Positions 25,364 through 33,115 of a DNA stretch of 39,430 nt are shown here, piece after piece (position 1 is the stretch's first letter; each line of letters starts with the position of its first letter). Source of the DNA: Streptomyces lateritius (GTDB taxonomy: Bacteria; Actinomycetota; Actinomycetes; Streptomycetales; Streptomycetaceae); assembly GCF_014649715.1 (NCBI RefSeq), contig NZ_BMTO01000003.1, positions 406,029 through 445,458 of the forward strand, in the 5' to 3' direction. The notes under the pieces were generated by a model. It saw nothing but the letters and a program-made list of their open reading frames with translations. It was not told the origin of the DNA and ran no database searches. Both the position numbers and the translations under genes were made by a program.

Positions 25364-26343
25364 TCAGGCGGGTGGAGCGGAGGTGCTGCCGCGCGGGACG
25401 AAACGCGCGTACTCCCCCTCCACGTCCGCGACTTCCTCACCCGCGACGAGCGACAGCAGCGCCCTGGCGGCTCCCGCTCCGTACGCCGGGATGTCGCGGG
25501 CCATGGCGGACAGCGGAGGCCGGACCACCTGCGTGAGGGGGGACTCGTCCCAGGCCACGATGGACAGAGCGGAAGGAACATCGAGGCCGAGCTCCTGGGC
25601 CACGGACAGCCCCGCCACCGCCATGATGTCGTTGTCGAAGATCATCGCGGTGGGGCGATCCGCCGCGATGAGCAGGCGGCGGGTGGCGCGGGCCCCCTCG
25701 TCGCCGGTGTAGTCGGTGTGGACGATCTCCGGCCCGGGCAGGCCCGCCTCCGCGCACGCCGTCCGCAGCGCCGCGTCCCGGACGGCGGTGTGCGCGAAGT
25801 CCGCGGGCCCCGCGACCCGGGCGACGCGCCGGTGACCGAGCGCCGCCAGGTAGCGGACGGTCTCGACCACGCTCGCCCCGTCGTGCGACCAGACGGCGGT
25901 CAGGGTGCCCGAGCTGTGCGGCGGACCGATGGCGACGGCGGGCAGGCCGAGCGCGTCCATCGCGGGGACGCGCGGGTCGTCGGTGTGCAGGTCCACGAGG
26001 AACACGCCGTCCACCCGGCGCTCCCCCACCAGCGTCGGTAGACCTCCAGCTCGTCCTCGTGGCTGTCGGCCATCTGCAGCATCAGGGCGTACGAGCGGTC
26101 GGACAGGACGCTCTCGATGCCGCTGATGAACTCCATGAAGAAGGGCTCGACGCCCAGTGTGGACGCCGGCCGTCGCACCACAAGGCCGACCGCCTGGGCC
26201 CGGGCCCCGCTGAGCGCCCGCGCCGCGCTGTTGGGGCGCCAGCCGAGCTCCTCGGCGATCGCCTTGATCGAAGCCCGGGTCGCGTCGGACACACCGGGCT
26301 GATCGCCTCGCATCCCCGTGACTTTACCCGCAGCGCCGGGCTC
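25364..26343 (-). pseudogene. LacI-family sugar regulator, frameshifted and missing its HTH start
   Basis: Two adjacent frames together give a LacI regulator: the N-terminal part (GVSDATRASIKAIAEELGWR, then EFISGIESVLSDRSYALMLQ, ending DELEVYRRW) and the C-terminal sugar-binding core (ERRVDGVFLVDLHTDDPR, through MIFDNDIMAVAG and STSAPPA). The join near 26021-26032 needs one extra G (TGGTGGGGGAG against an expected TGGGTGGGGGAG), giving RRWVGERRVDG. The first helix-turn-helix residues are absent or replaced by unrelated sequence next to a 22-bp tandem repeat. Beta-glucoside-type regulators of this sort usually control an ABC transporter and GH1 enzyme, and the GH1 remnant is next to it. Sequencing error could explain the frameshift but not the missing HTH. 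Confidence 0.85.
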
Positions 26344-26419
26344 GGCGACGCGCCCCACCGTGCCCGGCGACGCGCCCCACCGTGCCCGGCGACGCGCCCC
26401 ACCGTGCCCGACCGTGCCC
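26344..26419. repeat. 22-bp tandem repeat, three perfect copies
   Basis: GGCGACGCGCCCCACCGTGC plus CC repeats exactly at 26344-26365, 26366-26387 and 26388-26409, followed by a 10-bp partial copy (GACCGTGCCC). It lies where the DNA-binding end of the LacI gene should be and just before the terminator of the endonuclease gene. Too few copies and no spacers for a CRISPR array. Confidence 0.9.
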
Positions 26420-26425
26420 CCGGCC

Positions 26426-26464
26426 GCGCGTGGGCCCGCCCCCTGTGGCGGCGGGCCCACGCGC
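26426..26464 (-). terminator. Strong hairpin terminator of the endonuclease gene
   Basis: A perfect 15-bp stem (GCGCGTGGGCCCGCC, 26426-26440, with its complement at 26450-26464) and a 9-nt loop, 14 bp beyond the endonuclease stop. Confidence 0.85.
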
Positions 26465-26478
26465 GTGGCGCGAGCCGC

Positions 26479-27282
26479 CTACCAGATCGCCTCGACCCAC
26501 TCCGGGTGGTCGATGAACGGGTTGCGGTTGCCCTGGTACGTGCCGTAGATGACGTCGTTGCGGCGTTCCTCGAAGGCGCTCGGCGGGTCCTGCTCGTTCC
26601 ACTGCTTCAGGATCGAGAGGCGGCCGTGGTAGGGGACGCTGCCGTTGGAGACCGAGTCGTTGGGCTCCAGGTCGGCCCAGGCGTCGTCGCCCTCGTAGCG
26701 GACGGCCATGTAGAGGATCATGCGGGCCACGTCGCCCTTGTCCGCGTCGCGCGGCTCGAAGGAGTTGCTGTCCGTGTAGCTGCCGGACGCGCCGCTGACC
26801 GGGCTGCCGCCGTTGTCGAAGTCCTTGTTGCCGCGGATGGTGTTGACCTGGACGTCCGCCGGGCGCAGATGGTGCAGGTCGGTCCCGGGTCCTGCCGAGG
26901 TGCCGAAGTTGCCGTGGGACTGGGCCCACACGTGTTCGCGGTTCCAGTCGCCGAGGTCGCCGCCGCTCAGGGCCTTGCTGCGCGAGGTGCCGCTGTACAG
27001 CAGGATCACGTTATTGCTGTTGCCGGGGTCCTGGTCGGTGACCTTCAGCGCGTTCCAGACCGCGTCGTACGAGATCTTGTTCTGGCTGCTGATGATCGTG
27101 TGCAGCGAGGACTTCAGGCTCGTACCGGACTTGCCGATCGCGTTCTTGTAGTACGTGCTGTCGTAGGCGGTGGTCGTGGCGCTCGCGGGGGTCGCGGCGA
27201 CCGTCGGAAGGGTGAGGCCGACGAGGACGGCGGATATGGCTGCCGCCAGCGCCTTCCATCTGGCTGTCCGGGCAACGGACAT
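26479..27282 (-). CDS. Secreted endonuclease I (EndA/NucM family)
   Basis: 267 aa. Residues 1-36 are a signal peptide with TAT-like positive start (MSVARTARWK) and cleavage near ASA-T. The mature protein is a His-Me finger nuclease: WNREHVWAQSHGNFG (E116, H117 catalytic) and TDLHHLRPADVQVNTIRGNKD carrying metal-binding residues. FGPRDADKGDVARM-type motif (FEPRDADKGDVARMILYM) is a family hallmark. It degrades double-stranded DNA outside the cell with no sequence preference, Mg2+-dependent. ATG 27282 follows AGAAAGGGCACCCCC. The stop is followed by a strong terminator, so the gene is monocistronic; its promoter lies in 27283-27519. Confidence 0.93.
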   Translation of the reverse strand: MSVARTARWKALAAAISAVLVGLTLPTVAATPASATTTAYDSTYYKNAIGKSGTSLKSSLHTIISSQNKISYDAVWNALKVTDQDPGNSNNVILLYSGTSRSKALSGGDLGDWNREHVWAQSHGNFGTSAGPGTDLHHLRPADVQVNTIRGNKDFDNGGSPVSGASGSYTDSNSFEPRDADKGDVARMILYMAVRYEGDDAWADLEPNDSVSNGSVPYHGRLSILKQWNEQDPPSAFEERRNDVIYGTYQGNRNPFIDHPEWVEAIW

Positions 27283-27519
27283 GGGGGTGCCCTTTCTCGG
27301 GGACGGCACGCGCCGGAGACCCGGCACCCGCTCAACGGCACCGGGTTCTACGCGTGTTGATCTGTCGTCACCGGGAGGGTGGCACGGGACGGGGGCCGGC
27401 TGTGTAACTGAGAGAAGGCTTTTCCGTGACGTTCTCGCATACGGCGCAACCGTCGACCGTTCCCAGGTCAGGGGCGTGCGCCGGACGACGGCCGCCCGAA
27501 TCCGGGGCAGACTGGACGC

Positions 27520-28251
27520 GTGGACACATTCCCCTTCGTGGACCAGGAGCCCGCCCCCGAGTGGTACGGACGTCTGCGCGTCGAGACCGAGGACCTCGGG
27601 CCGGCGCACTGGCTGACCGAACGCCGGCCCGGGTACGGAGACTTCGGCACCGTGGCCGGTGTCGCCGCCCCCGGCTTTCCGGCCTACGCGCGGGTGCTGC
27701 ACCCCGCCGGTCTCGACGAGCGTCCGGTCCGCTGGGACACGGTCGCCGCCGCGTACGGCCGGCGGGTCGGGTCGCTGACGGGCTGGCACGAGGTGATCGG
27801 CGCGGAGCCGTACCACTACCAGAACGAGCAGGAGTACGGCCTGGCCGGAGTGTGGGACGAGCACCCGGACGAAGGCCCTACTCCCGTGCAGGTCGCGCGG
27901 GCTTTGATCCCCGTCCTGGCCCGGCACACGGGCACGCCGGAGCGGTGCTGGTACGGACTGTGGGACGGGTACGGCTCGTGGGACTGGCGCGGGCTGCCCA
28001 CCTTCCCGACTCCGGGCCGGGACGAGATCCCGCTGTCCGGACCGCTGGCCGACGCCGCGTCCCCGGGGAACCTGGACATGTTCGCCGAACTGCCCGATCT
28101 GTGGTGGCCGGAGGATCGCCGCTGGTGTGTCGGGGGTGACGTCGACCTGGTGAGCACGTACGTCTGCGGTTCCGGGGAACTCGTCGCCGACCTGCTGGCC
28201 GCACCCGGCCTGGAGGTCCACCGGGTGACGGCGGTCGACCGGGTCGGCTGA
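27520..28251 (+). CDS. Hypothetical actinomycete protein, 243 aa
   Basis: I do not recognise a family. GTG 27520 begins a soluble, Trp-rich protein (EPAPEWYGRLRVETEDLGPA; CWYGLWDGYGSWDWRGLP; LPDLWWPEDRRWCVGGD) without signal peptide or TM. Coding bias and length are solid; similar proteins are common in streptomycetes as unknowns. A weak ribosome site (GGGGCAGAC) precedes the start. It is divergent from the endonuclease gene and ends 11 bp before a hairpin terminator; nothing links it to neighbours functionally. Confidence 0.8.
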   Translation: MDTFPFVDQEPAPEWYGRLRVETEDLGPAHWLTERRPGYGDFGTVAGVAAPGFPAYARVLHPAGLDERPVRWDTVAAAYGRRVGSLTGWHEVIGAEPYHYQNEQEYGLAGVWDEHPDEGPTPVQVARALIPVLARHTGTPERCWYGLWDGYGSWDWRGLPTFPTPGRDEIPLSGPLADAASPGNLDMFAELPDLWWPEDRRWCVGGDVDLVSTYVCGSGELVADLLAAPGLEVHRVTAVDRVG

Positions 28252-28262
28252 CCGCCTCAGAG

Positions 28263-28289
28263 CAACTGTCCTCGCACGCAGGGCAGTTG
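28263..28289 (+). terminator. Hairpin after the 243-aa gene
   Basis: CAACTGTCC (28263-28271) pairs with GGGCAGTTG (28281-28289) over nine positions, one a G-U pair, around a 9-nt loop, 11 bp past the stop codon. Confidence 0.6.
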
Positions 28290-28351
28290 ACCATTTCCAC
28301 GCGTGCAGGAGCCTTGTCAGCCTTACGGGAGCCACCCTATTGTCGCCGAAA

Positions 28352-28363
28352 GAAAGCGCTTTC
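28352..28363. promoter_or_regulatory. LacI-type palindromic operator of the pectate lyase gene
   Basis: GAAAGCGCTTTC is a perfect 12-bp palindrome centred on CG, the form recognised by LacI/GalR-family regulators. It lies 29 bp upstream of the pectate lyase start, where it would block the promoter. No intact LacI-type gene is in the window; the ruined one at 25364 is the only member seen. Confidence 0.65.
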
Positions 28364-28392
28364 CACACAGGGGAACGAGAGGTGAGACGAGG

Positions 28393-29961
28393 ATGAAGCG
28401 ACCAGTCGCACGGCGACTCTCCGCGGCACTCGGCACGATGGCGCTCGCGGCCGCCACCGGTGTGGTGATGGCGACGCCCCAGGCGTCGGCGGCGACCGGC
28501 GGCGCCACCGGGTACGCGACGCAGAACGGGGGAACCACCGGCGGGGCGGGCGGGCGGACCGTACGCGCCACCACAGGTACCGCGATCCATGCGGCCCTGT
28601 GCGGCCGGGCCCACAGCAGCACCCCGATCACCATCCAGGTCGAGGGCACCATCAACCACGGCAACACCAGCAAAGTCTCGGGCACCAGCTGCAACACCGC
28701 CGACGGCGAGATCGAGCTCAAGCAGATCAGCAACGTCACGATCGTCGGAGTCGGCGGCGGAGCCGTCTTCGACCAACTCGGCATCCACATACGCGAAGCC
28801 AGCAACATCATCATCCAGAACGTGACGGTACGGAACGTCAAGAAGTCAGGCTCGCCCACGTCCAACGGCGGGGACGCCATCGGCATGGAGAGCGGCGTCC
28901 GCAACGTCTGGGTCGACCACGTCAGCCTGGAGGCGTCGGGTGGGGAGTCGGAGGGGTACGACGGCCTCTTCGACATGAAGGACAACACCCAGTACGTGAC
29001 CCTGTCCTACAGCAGCCTGCGGAATTCCGGCCGCGGCGGCCTCGTCGGGTCCAGCGAGACCGACCTCTCCAACAGCTTCATCACGTACCACCACAACCTG
29101 TACGAGAACATCGACTCCCGCGCACCCCTGCTGCGGGGCGGTGTCGCCCACATGTACAACAACTACTACGTCAAGCTCAACGAGTCCGGCATCAACTCCC
29201 GCGCCGGGGCCCGCGCCAAGGTGGACAACAACTACTTCAAGGACTCCAAGGACGTCCTGGGCACCTTCTACACCGACGCGGCCGGCTACTGGCAGGTCAG
29301 CGGCAACATCTTCGACAACGTGACCTGGTCCGGCCGCGGCACCGACAACAACCCCGCCGGCCCGGACCCGCAGTCCAACACCACCGTCAGCGTCCCCTAC
29401 CCCTTCAGCCTCGACGCGGCCGGCTGCGTTCCGGACGTCGTGAGCCGGATCGCGGGCGCCGACAAGGGGCTGCAGGAGTCGAACGGCACCTGCTCGCCCC
29501 AGACGCCGTCCCCGACCACCCCCGCGCCCACGCCGTCTCCGACCACCCCGACGCCGTCTCCGACCACCCCCACCCCGGGACCGACCCAGCCCGGCGGGAC
29601 CAACCTCAGCATCGGCGCCGGCTCCGACGGCTCCAGCAAGGCCGACGGCACGAGCTACGGAAACGTCCGCGACGGGAACATGGCCACCTACTGGTCACCG
29701 GTCGGCTCGACCGGCCTGATCTCGGTCAAGTGGGGCGCCGCCACCACCGTATCCAGGATCAACATCCGGGAGGCGGCAGGCTCCGCGGGCAGCATCGGAT
29801 CCTGGAGGGTCGTCAACGCCGACACCGGTGCCGTCCTGGCCTCCGGCAGCGGGGCGGGCGTCATCACCGTCCCCCGGACCTCGCTGAGCAAGATCACCTT
29901 CGAGATCACCGGCTCCACCGGCACGCCGAAGGTCGCCGAGTTCGAGACCTACGCCGGGTAG
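28393..29961 (+). CDS. Secreted PL1 pectate lyase with C-terminal F5/8C-like domain
   Basis: 522 aa. Residues 1-33 are a signal peptide (MKRPVARRLS..., cleavage near ASA-A). The PL1 parallel beta-helix (about 34-365) shows NVWVDHVSL (171-179), a Ca-site region, and the catalytic RxPxxR motif RAPLLR (R243, R248). A Thr/Pro/Ser linker (about 369-399) joins a domain (403-522) resembling an F5/8 type C/galactose-binding fold, starting NLSIGAGSDGSSKADGTSY and ending AEFETYAG. It cleaves polygalacturonate by beta-elimination outside the cell; pectin or glucuronan lyase activity is a lesser possibility. ATG 28393 follows GAGAGGTGAG. The stop codon abuts a 97-bp repeat element. Confidence 0.92.
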   Translation: MKRPVARRLSAALGTMALAAATGVVMATPQASAATGGATGYATQNGGTTGGAGGRTVRATTGTAIHAALCGRAHSSTPITIQVEGTINHGNTSKVSGTSCNTADGEIELKQISNVTIVGVGGGAVFDQLGIHIREASNIIIQNVTVRNVKKSGSPTSNGGDAIGMESGVRNVWVDHVSLEASGGESEGYDGLFDMKDNTQYVTLSYSSLRNSGRGGLVGSSETDLSNSFITYHHNLYENIDSRAPLLRGGVAHMYNNYYVKLNESGINSRAGARAKVDNNYFKDSKDVLGTFYTDAAGYWQVSGNIFDNVTWSGRGTDNNPAGPDPQSNTTVSVPYPFSLDAAGCVPDVVSRIAGADKGLQESNGTCSPQTPSPTTPAPTPSPTTPTPSPTTPTPGPTQPGGTNLSIGAGSDGSSKADGTSYGNVRDGNMATYWSPVGSTGLISVKWGAATTVSRINIREAAGSAGSIGSWRVVNADTGAVLASGSGAGVITVPRTSLSKITFEITGSTGTPKVAEFETYAG

Positions 29962-30058
29962 GGGGTGTCTTGTGGGTCAGGCCGGATCAGTGAGCGACGT
30001 CTGGAGCGAGCGGGCGTGCCAGGCGTCGCGAGCCCGGCAAGAGTCCACTAGACACCCC
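29962..30058. mobile_element. 97-bp MITE-like element with 14-bp imperfect terminal inverted repeats
   Basis: The ends GGGGTGTCTTGTGG (29962-29975) and CCACTAGACACCCC (30045-30058) are inverted repeats matching at 13 of 14 positions. An inner imperfect repeat, GACGTCTGG at about 29997 and CCAGGCGTC, gives the element a nested palindromic form. It is too short to code for a transposase. No clear target-site duplication is visible. Small elements of this shape are usually moved by an IS elsewhere in the genome. Confidence 0.5.
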
Positions 30059-30080
30059 TGGCGATGCCGGACGGTGTCCG

Positions 30081-30108
30081 GGTGCGGCCGTCGTGACGCG
30101 GCCGCACC
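30081..30108 (+). terminator. Hairpin terminator downstream of the pectate lyase
   Basis: GGTGCGGCCG (30081-30090) pairs perfectly with CGGCCGCACC (30099-30108) around an 8-nt loop. It lies 120 bp after the pectate lyase stop and after the MITE-like element, which may therefore be transcribed with the lyase. Confidence 0.65.
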
Positions 30109-30233
30109 TCGCGTTCCGGTCCCGTCCGGCCTGGGTACGGCGAACGCGCGAAGTTGAGTACGAGCACTCACCCCGGATGCCCACCCGCCGCCGACGATGA
30201 GGAACAACACCGCCGACACAAGGGGAGCGCCAG

Positions 30234-30914
30234 ATGCTCAGCCGCATCGCCGACATCCTGGTACCCGCGGTCGGGCGCCTCGCCGTGACCGCGGACGCCC
30301 GAGCCGAGCTGGCACCCGGCAGCATCCTGGCCGCGAACCACACCTCGCTCGCCGACCCCGCCATCGTGCTCGCCGCCCTCCGCCGGCTCGGCGTCTCGCC
30401 CGTCGTCGTGGCCGCCGCGGGCCTGTGGCGCGTCCCCGTGCTCGGCCGGGCACTTGCCCGCGAAGGCCATATCCCCGTCATCCGCAACGATCGACGTGCC
30501 TCGGACTCTCTCGACCTCGCCGCGAAGGCACTCGAACAGGGACGCCTCGTCCTCATCTACGCCGAGGGCGGCATCCCGAGCCGCGCCGACGCCGGTGAAG
30601 AACCTCCCCGCGCCTTCCGCAGCGGTCTCGCGCGCCTCGCTCTGCGCACCGGCGCCCCCGTCGTCCCGGTGGGCCAGGCCGGTGCCCGCCGAGTCACCTC
30701 GGGCAACCCGGCGAAGCAACTCGCCGGCGTGATCACCGCACCGCTGCGCCGCCCGGGACTGCACGTCCACGTGGGGGCGCCCCTCACGCTGACCGGGGAC
30801 AGTGCGACGCGCACGGCGCAGGCCCACACAGCCGTGACCGCGGCGTGGAGAACGGCGGCCGACCTCCTCGGCTGCTCCCTCGAGGCCAGGCGGGACTCTA
30901 CGGGCACGGTCTAG
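30234..30914 (+). CDS. 1-acylglycerol-3-phosphate O-acyltransferase-like (PlsC family)
   Basis: 226 aa. The catalytic HX4D motif is NHTSLAD (H36, D41), followed by the phosphate-binding block (FGGIPS-like YAEGGIPSRADAG) and a Pro-rich motif (GAPVVPVGQAG). No strong TM helix, but a weakly hydrophobic N-terminus could attach it to the membrane. It should transfer an acyl group to lysophosphatidate or a related acceptor; many Streptomyces have several paralogues with unclear acceptors. ATG 30234 follows AAGGGGAGCGCCAG. It converges on the symporter gene, sharing a terminator. Confidence 0.88.
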   Translation: MLSRIADILVPAVGRLAVTADARAELAPGSILAANHTSLADPAIVLAALRRLGVSPVVVAAAGLWRVPVLGRALAREGHIPVIRNDRRASDSLDLAAKALEQGRLVLIYAEGGIPSRADAGEEPPRAFRSGLARLALRTGAPVVPVGQAGARRVTSGNPAKQLAGVITAPLRRPGLHVHVGAPLTLTGDSATRTAQAHTAVTAAWRTAADLLGCSLEARRDSTGTV

Positions 30915-30935
30915 TACGCGACGGCCTCTGCACGG

Positions 30936-32558
30936 TCATCCGCGCCCCGGCCCCAGGCCGGGGCGCGGACGTCGCCTCGACCCGATACCGCTCAGGCTGC
31001 CCACACTGCCCAGCCGGCCGAGGAGGAAGGCGGCGGGGACCGACACGAGGACGACCGTCTGGAGCGGGAACCAGTCGAGGTGCCAGTCGGGGAAGAGAGC
31101 CAAGGGGTTGCCGGAGAAGACCGGGCCCGACAGCTGCAGCCCGACGGCGCAGCCCAGACCTCCGTACAGCGTCCAGAGCAGCCCGGTCCGGGTGTAGCGC
31201 TTCCAGAAGAGGGAGTACACCAGCGCCGGCAGCAGGGAGGAGGCGGCCACCGCCAGGGAGAGAGCCGTCAGGAACAGAACGTTCCAGCCCTGGACCCCGA
31301 CCGCCAGGGCGATGCTCAGCACGCCGACACCGGCGGACGCCAGGCGAGCGGCGGCCACTTCGCGGCCCTCGGTCGTGCGCCCGCGGCGCAGGACGTGCGT
31401 GTACAGGTCGTGGGCGATCGTCCCCGCGGCTGACAGGGTGACGCCGGCGACGACGGCCAGCGTGGTGAGGAAGACGCCGGACGCGACCAGCACGACGAGC
31501 AGCGCCCCGCCGGCGTCGGTGGCCGAACCGCCCGCGAGTTCGCCGGCGAGCATCACCAGAGCACCGTTGCCGCCCGGATCGGCGGCCAGGATCGCCGGTG
31601 CGCCGATCAGCGCGGAGGCGGCGAAGCCCATGAGAGCCGTGGTGAGACAGAACACCGCGACGATCGTGAGGGTGTGGCGCACGGTGCGGCGGGCGGTGGC
31701 GGCGTCGGGAGCCGTGCCGAGTTGCAGGGCGACGTGGGGCAGGCAGGCCACGCCAAGGACGATGGTGATCATGAGTCCGACGAAGTCGAGGGTGCCCTCC
31801 GGGTCCCCGCTGCCGGCGAAGCGGAGGCCAGGGCGCAGGTAGTCGGCGGGACGGCCGCTCCCCTGTTCGGCCGCGGTGATCAGGGAGTCGGTGCTCCAGT
31901 GGAAACGGTGGAGCAGTACGGCCGACACGGCCAGGGCCACGCAGAGGAGGACCACCGTCTTGATCACCTGGATGACGACCGTACCGCGCATGCCGCCGAA
32001 GGCCGTCGTGCAGACGACCAGAGCGCCGATCATGACGACGGCCGTCTTCTCGATGCCCGGACCGGACAGCCCCAGCAGCGCCGCGGTGGTCACGCCCGCG
32101 CCGGAGAGCTGCACGACCAGGTAGGGGACGCACGTGCAGAGGGTGACGACGGCGACCGCGATCCGGACCGCGCGCCCCGGGGTCCGCAGGGCGAAGGTGT
32201 CGCCCAGGGTGTAGCCGGCGCGCTCGCGCAGGGGCACGGCGAGCAGCAGCAGGACACCGAGGGAGAGCAGGGTGCAGAGCGCGATGAGCAGGCCGTCGTA
32301 CCCGAAGACCGCGACGCTTCCGGTGGTGCCGAGCACCGTCGCCGAGGAGAGGTAGACGCCGGAGAGCACGAGGGCGCCCCGCAGGGGCCGCAGGGTGCGG
32401 CCTGCCGTGTAGAAGTCGTTGACGCGGTCTCTGGCGGGGCCGCTGAGGACGCACAGGAACAGGACGGGGACGATGAACGCCACGAAGGCGCCGAGGATCA
32501 GTGCCTGGGTGTCCCTGTCCAGGGCGCCCGGCGCGGCGAGCGGGATCCCGGGGCCCAT
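30936..32558 (-). CDS. Sodium:solute symporter (SSS family)
   Basis: 540 aa with about 13 TM segments. The SSS hallmarks are FYTAGRTLRPLRGALVLSG at the start, GYDGLLIALC, and LGTAPDAATARRTVRHTLT, as in cation/acetate symporters (ActP type). It would take up a small monocarboxylate or similar solute with Na+. ATG 32558 overlaps the stop of the small-subunit gene as TGATG, so the two are translationally coupled. The last codons (PRPGLGPGRG) are encoded by one half of a perfect terminator hairpin shared with the convergent acyltransferase gene. The PucR-type regulator upstream may control it. Confidence 0.9.
   Translation of the reverse strand: MGPGIPLAAPGALDRDTQALILGAFVAFIVPVLFLCVLSGPARDRVNDFYTAGRTLRPLRGALVLSGVYLSSATVLGTTGSVAVFGYDGLLIALCTLLSLGVLLLLAVPLRERAGYTLGDTFALRTPGRAVRIAVAVVTLCTCVPYLVVQLSGAGVTTAALLGLSGPGIEKTAVVMIGALVVCTTAFGGMRGTVVIQVIKTVVLLCVALAVSAVLLHRFHWSTDSLITAAEQGSGRPADYLRPGLRFAGSGDPEGTLDFVGLMITIVLGVACLPHVALQLGTAPDAATARRTVRHTLTIVAVFCLTTALMGFAASALIGAPAILAADPGGNGALVMLAGELAGGSATDAGGALLVVLVASGVFLTTLAVVAGVTLSAAGTIAHDLYTHVLRRGRTTEGREVAAARLASAGVGVLSIALAVGVQGWNVLFLTALSLAVAASSLLPALVYSLFWKRYTRTGLLWTLYGGLGCAVGLQLSGPVFSGNPLALFPDWHLDWFPLQTVVLVSVPAAFLLGRLGSVGSLSGIGSRRRPRPGLGPGRG
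30941..30967. terminator. Bidirectional terminator inside the symporter 3' end
   Basis: CGCGCCCCGGCC and its exact complement GGCCGGGGCGCG form a 12-bp stem with a 3-nt loop. It lies 27 bp beyond the acyltransferase stop and within the last codons of the symporter, serving convergent transcripts. Confidence 0.75.
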
Positions 32559-32857
32559 CAGAACTCCCCTTGCTCGTGCGCGGTGCGGCGTCCGCCCGGC
32601 GTGGAGTCGGCCGCGCGGCGGTCGTAACGCGCCGCCGTCCACACCAGCAGGACGGCCTGCAGGAGGAGCGCCGGCACACCGATGCCGGTCTCGCCCCGGA
32701 CGGGGGTGGCCATGAAGTCGGCGGCGAAGCAGGCGAGCAGCAGATGCGTGGCGAGGGCCGCTCCGTTGACCACGGCGAAGGAGAGGCCCGGCCGACGAGA
32801 GGGGGAGCGGCGAGACCGGGAGGGATGATGAGCGCGAGGGGCGTGCGGTGGGGTCAT
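32558..32857 (-). CDS. Symporter small subunit (DUF485-like)
   Basis: 99 aa with two TM segments (about 26-45 and 60-75), a basic N-terminus and a charged C-terminus. Such proteins accompany SSS symporters and are annotated as putative solute:sodium symporter small subunit. ATG 32857 follows AGGAGAGACGGCT. Its stop overlaps the symporter start (TGATG), so equimolar synthesis is expected. The 258-bp gap to the PucR-type gene upstream holds the promoter and a 45-bp-period repeat. Confidence 0.85.
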   Translation of the reverse strand: MTPPHAPRAHHPSRSRRSPSRRPGLSFAVVNGAALATHLLLACFAADFMATPVRGETGIGVPALLLQAVLLVWTAARYDRRAADSTPGGRRTAHEQGEF

Positions 32858-33018
32858 AGCCGTCTCTCCTGGCGGGCCTGGGCGCGGTGGGTCGCCGCTG
32901 AACGAGGCTCACCAGAGCACCCGGCCCTTCGGCTCGTCCATGCGCTTCGCCCGCACCGGTGCCCGTTCCCAACACCTGCCGGGTGTGACTGTGCCGGTGC
33001 CCAGCGGACGGGAGGAGC

Positions 33019-33105
33019 GGGCGGCGCGGGAAGGGCGGCGGTGCGGGAGCGTGCGGGAAGGGCGGGCGGCGCGGGAAGGGCGGCGGCGCGCGAGCGTGCG
33101 GGAGG
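33019..33105. repeat. Direct repeat, two 42-bp copies at 45-bp period
   Basis: Copies at 33019-33060 and 33064-33105 differ at a few positions (GGGCGGCGCGGGAAGGGCGG at the start of each). The G-rich plus strand lies between the PucR-type stop and the symporter operon. A recent tandem duplication; no coding role. Confidence 0.75.
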
Positions 33106-33115
33106 CGCGGGAGGT

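Noticed and set aside
26344..26409. CRISPR array
   Set aside because: The 22-bp copies are directly adjacent with no spacers.
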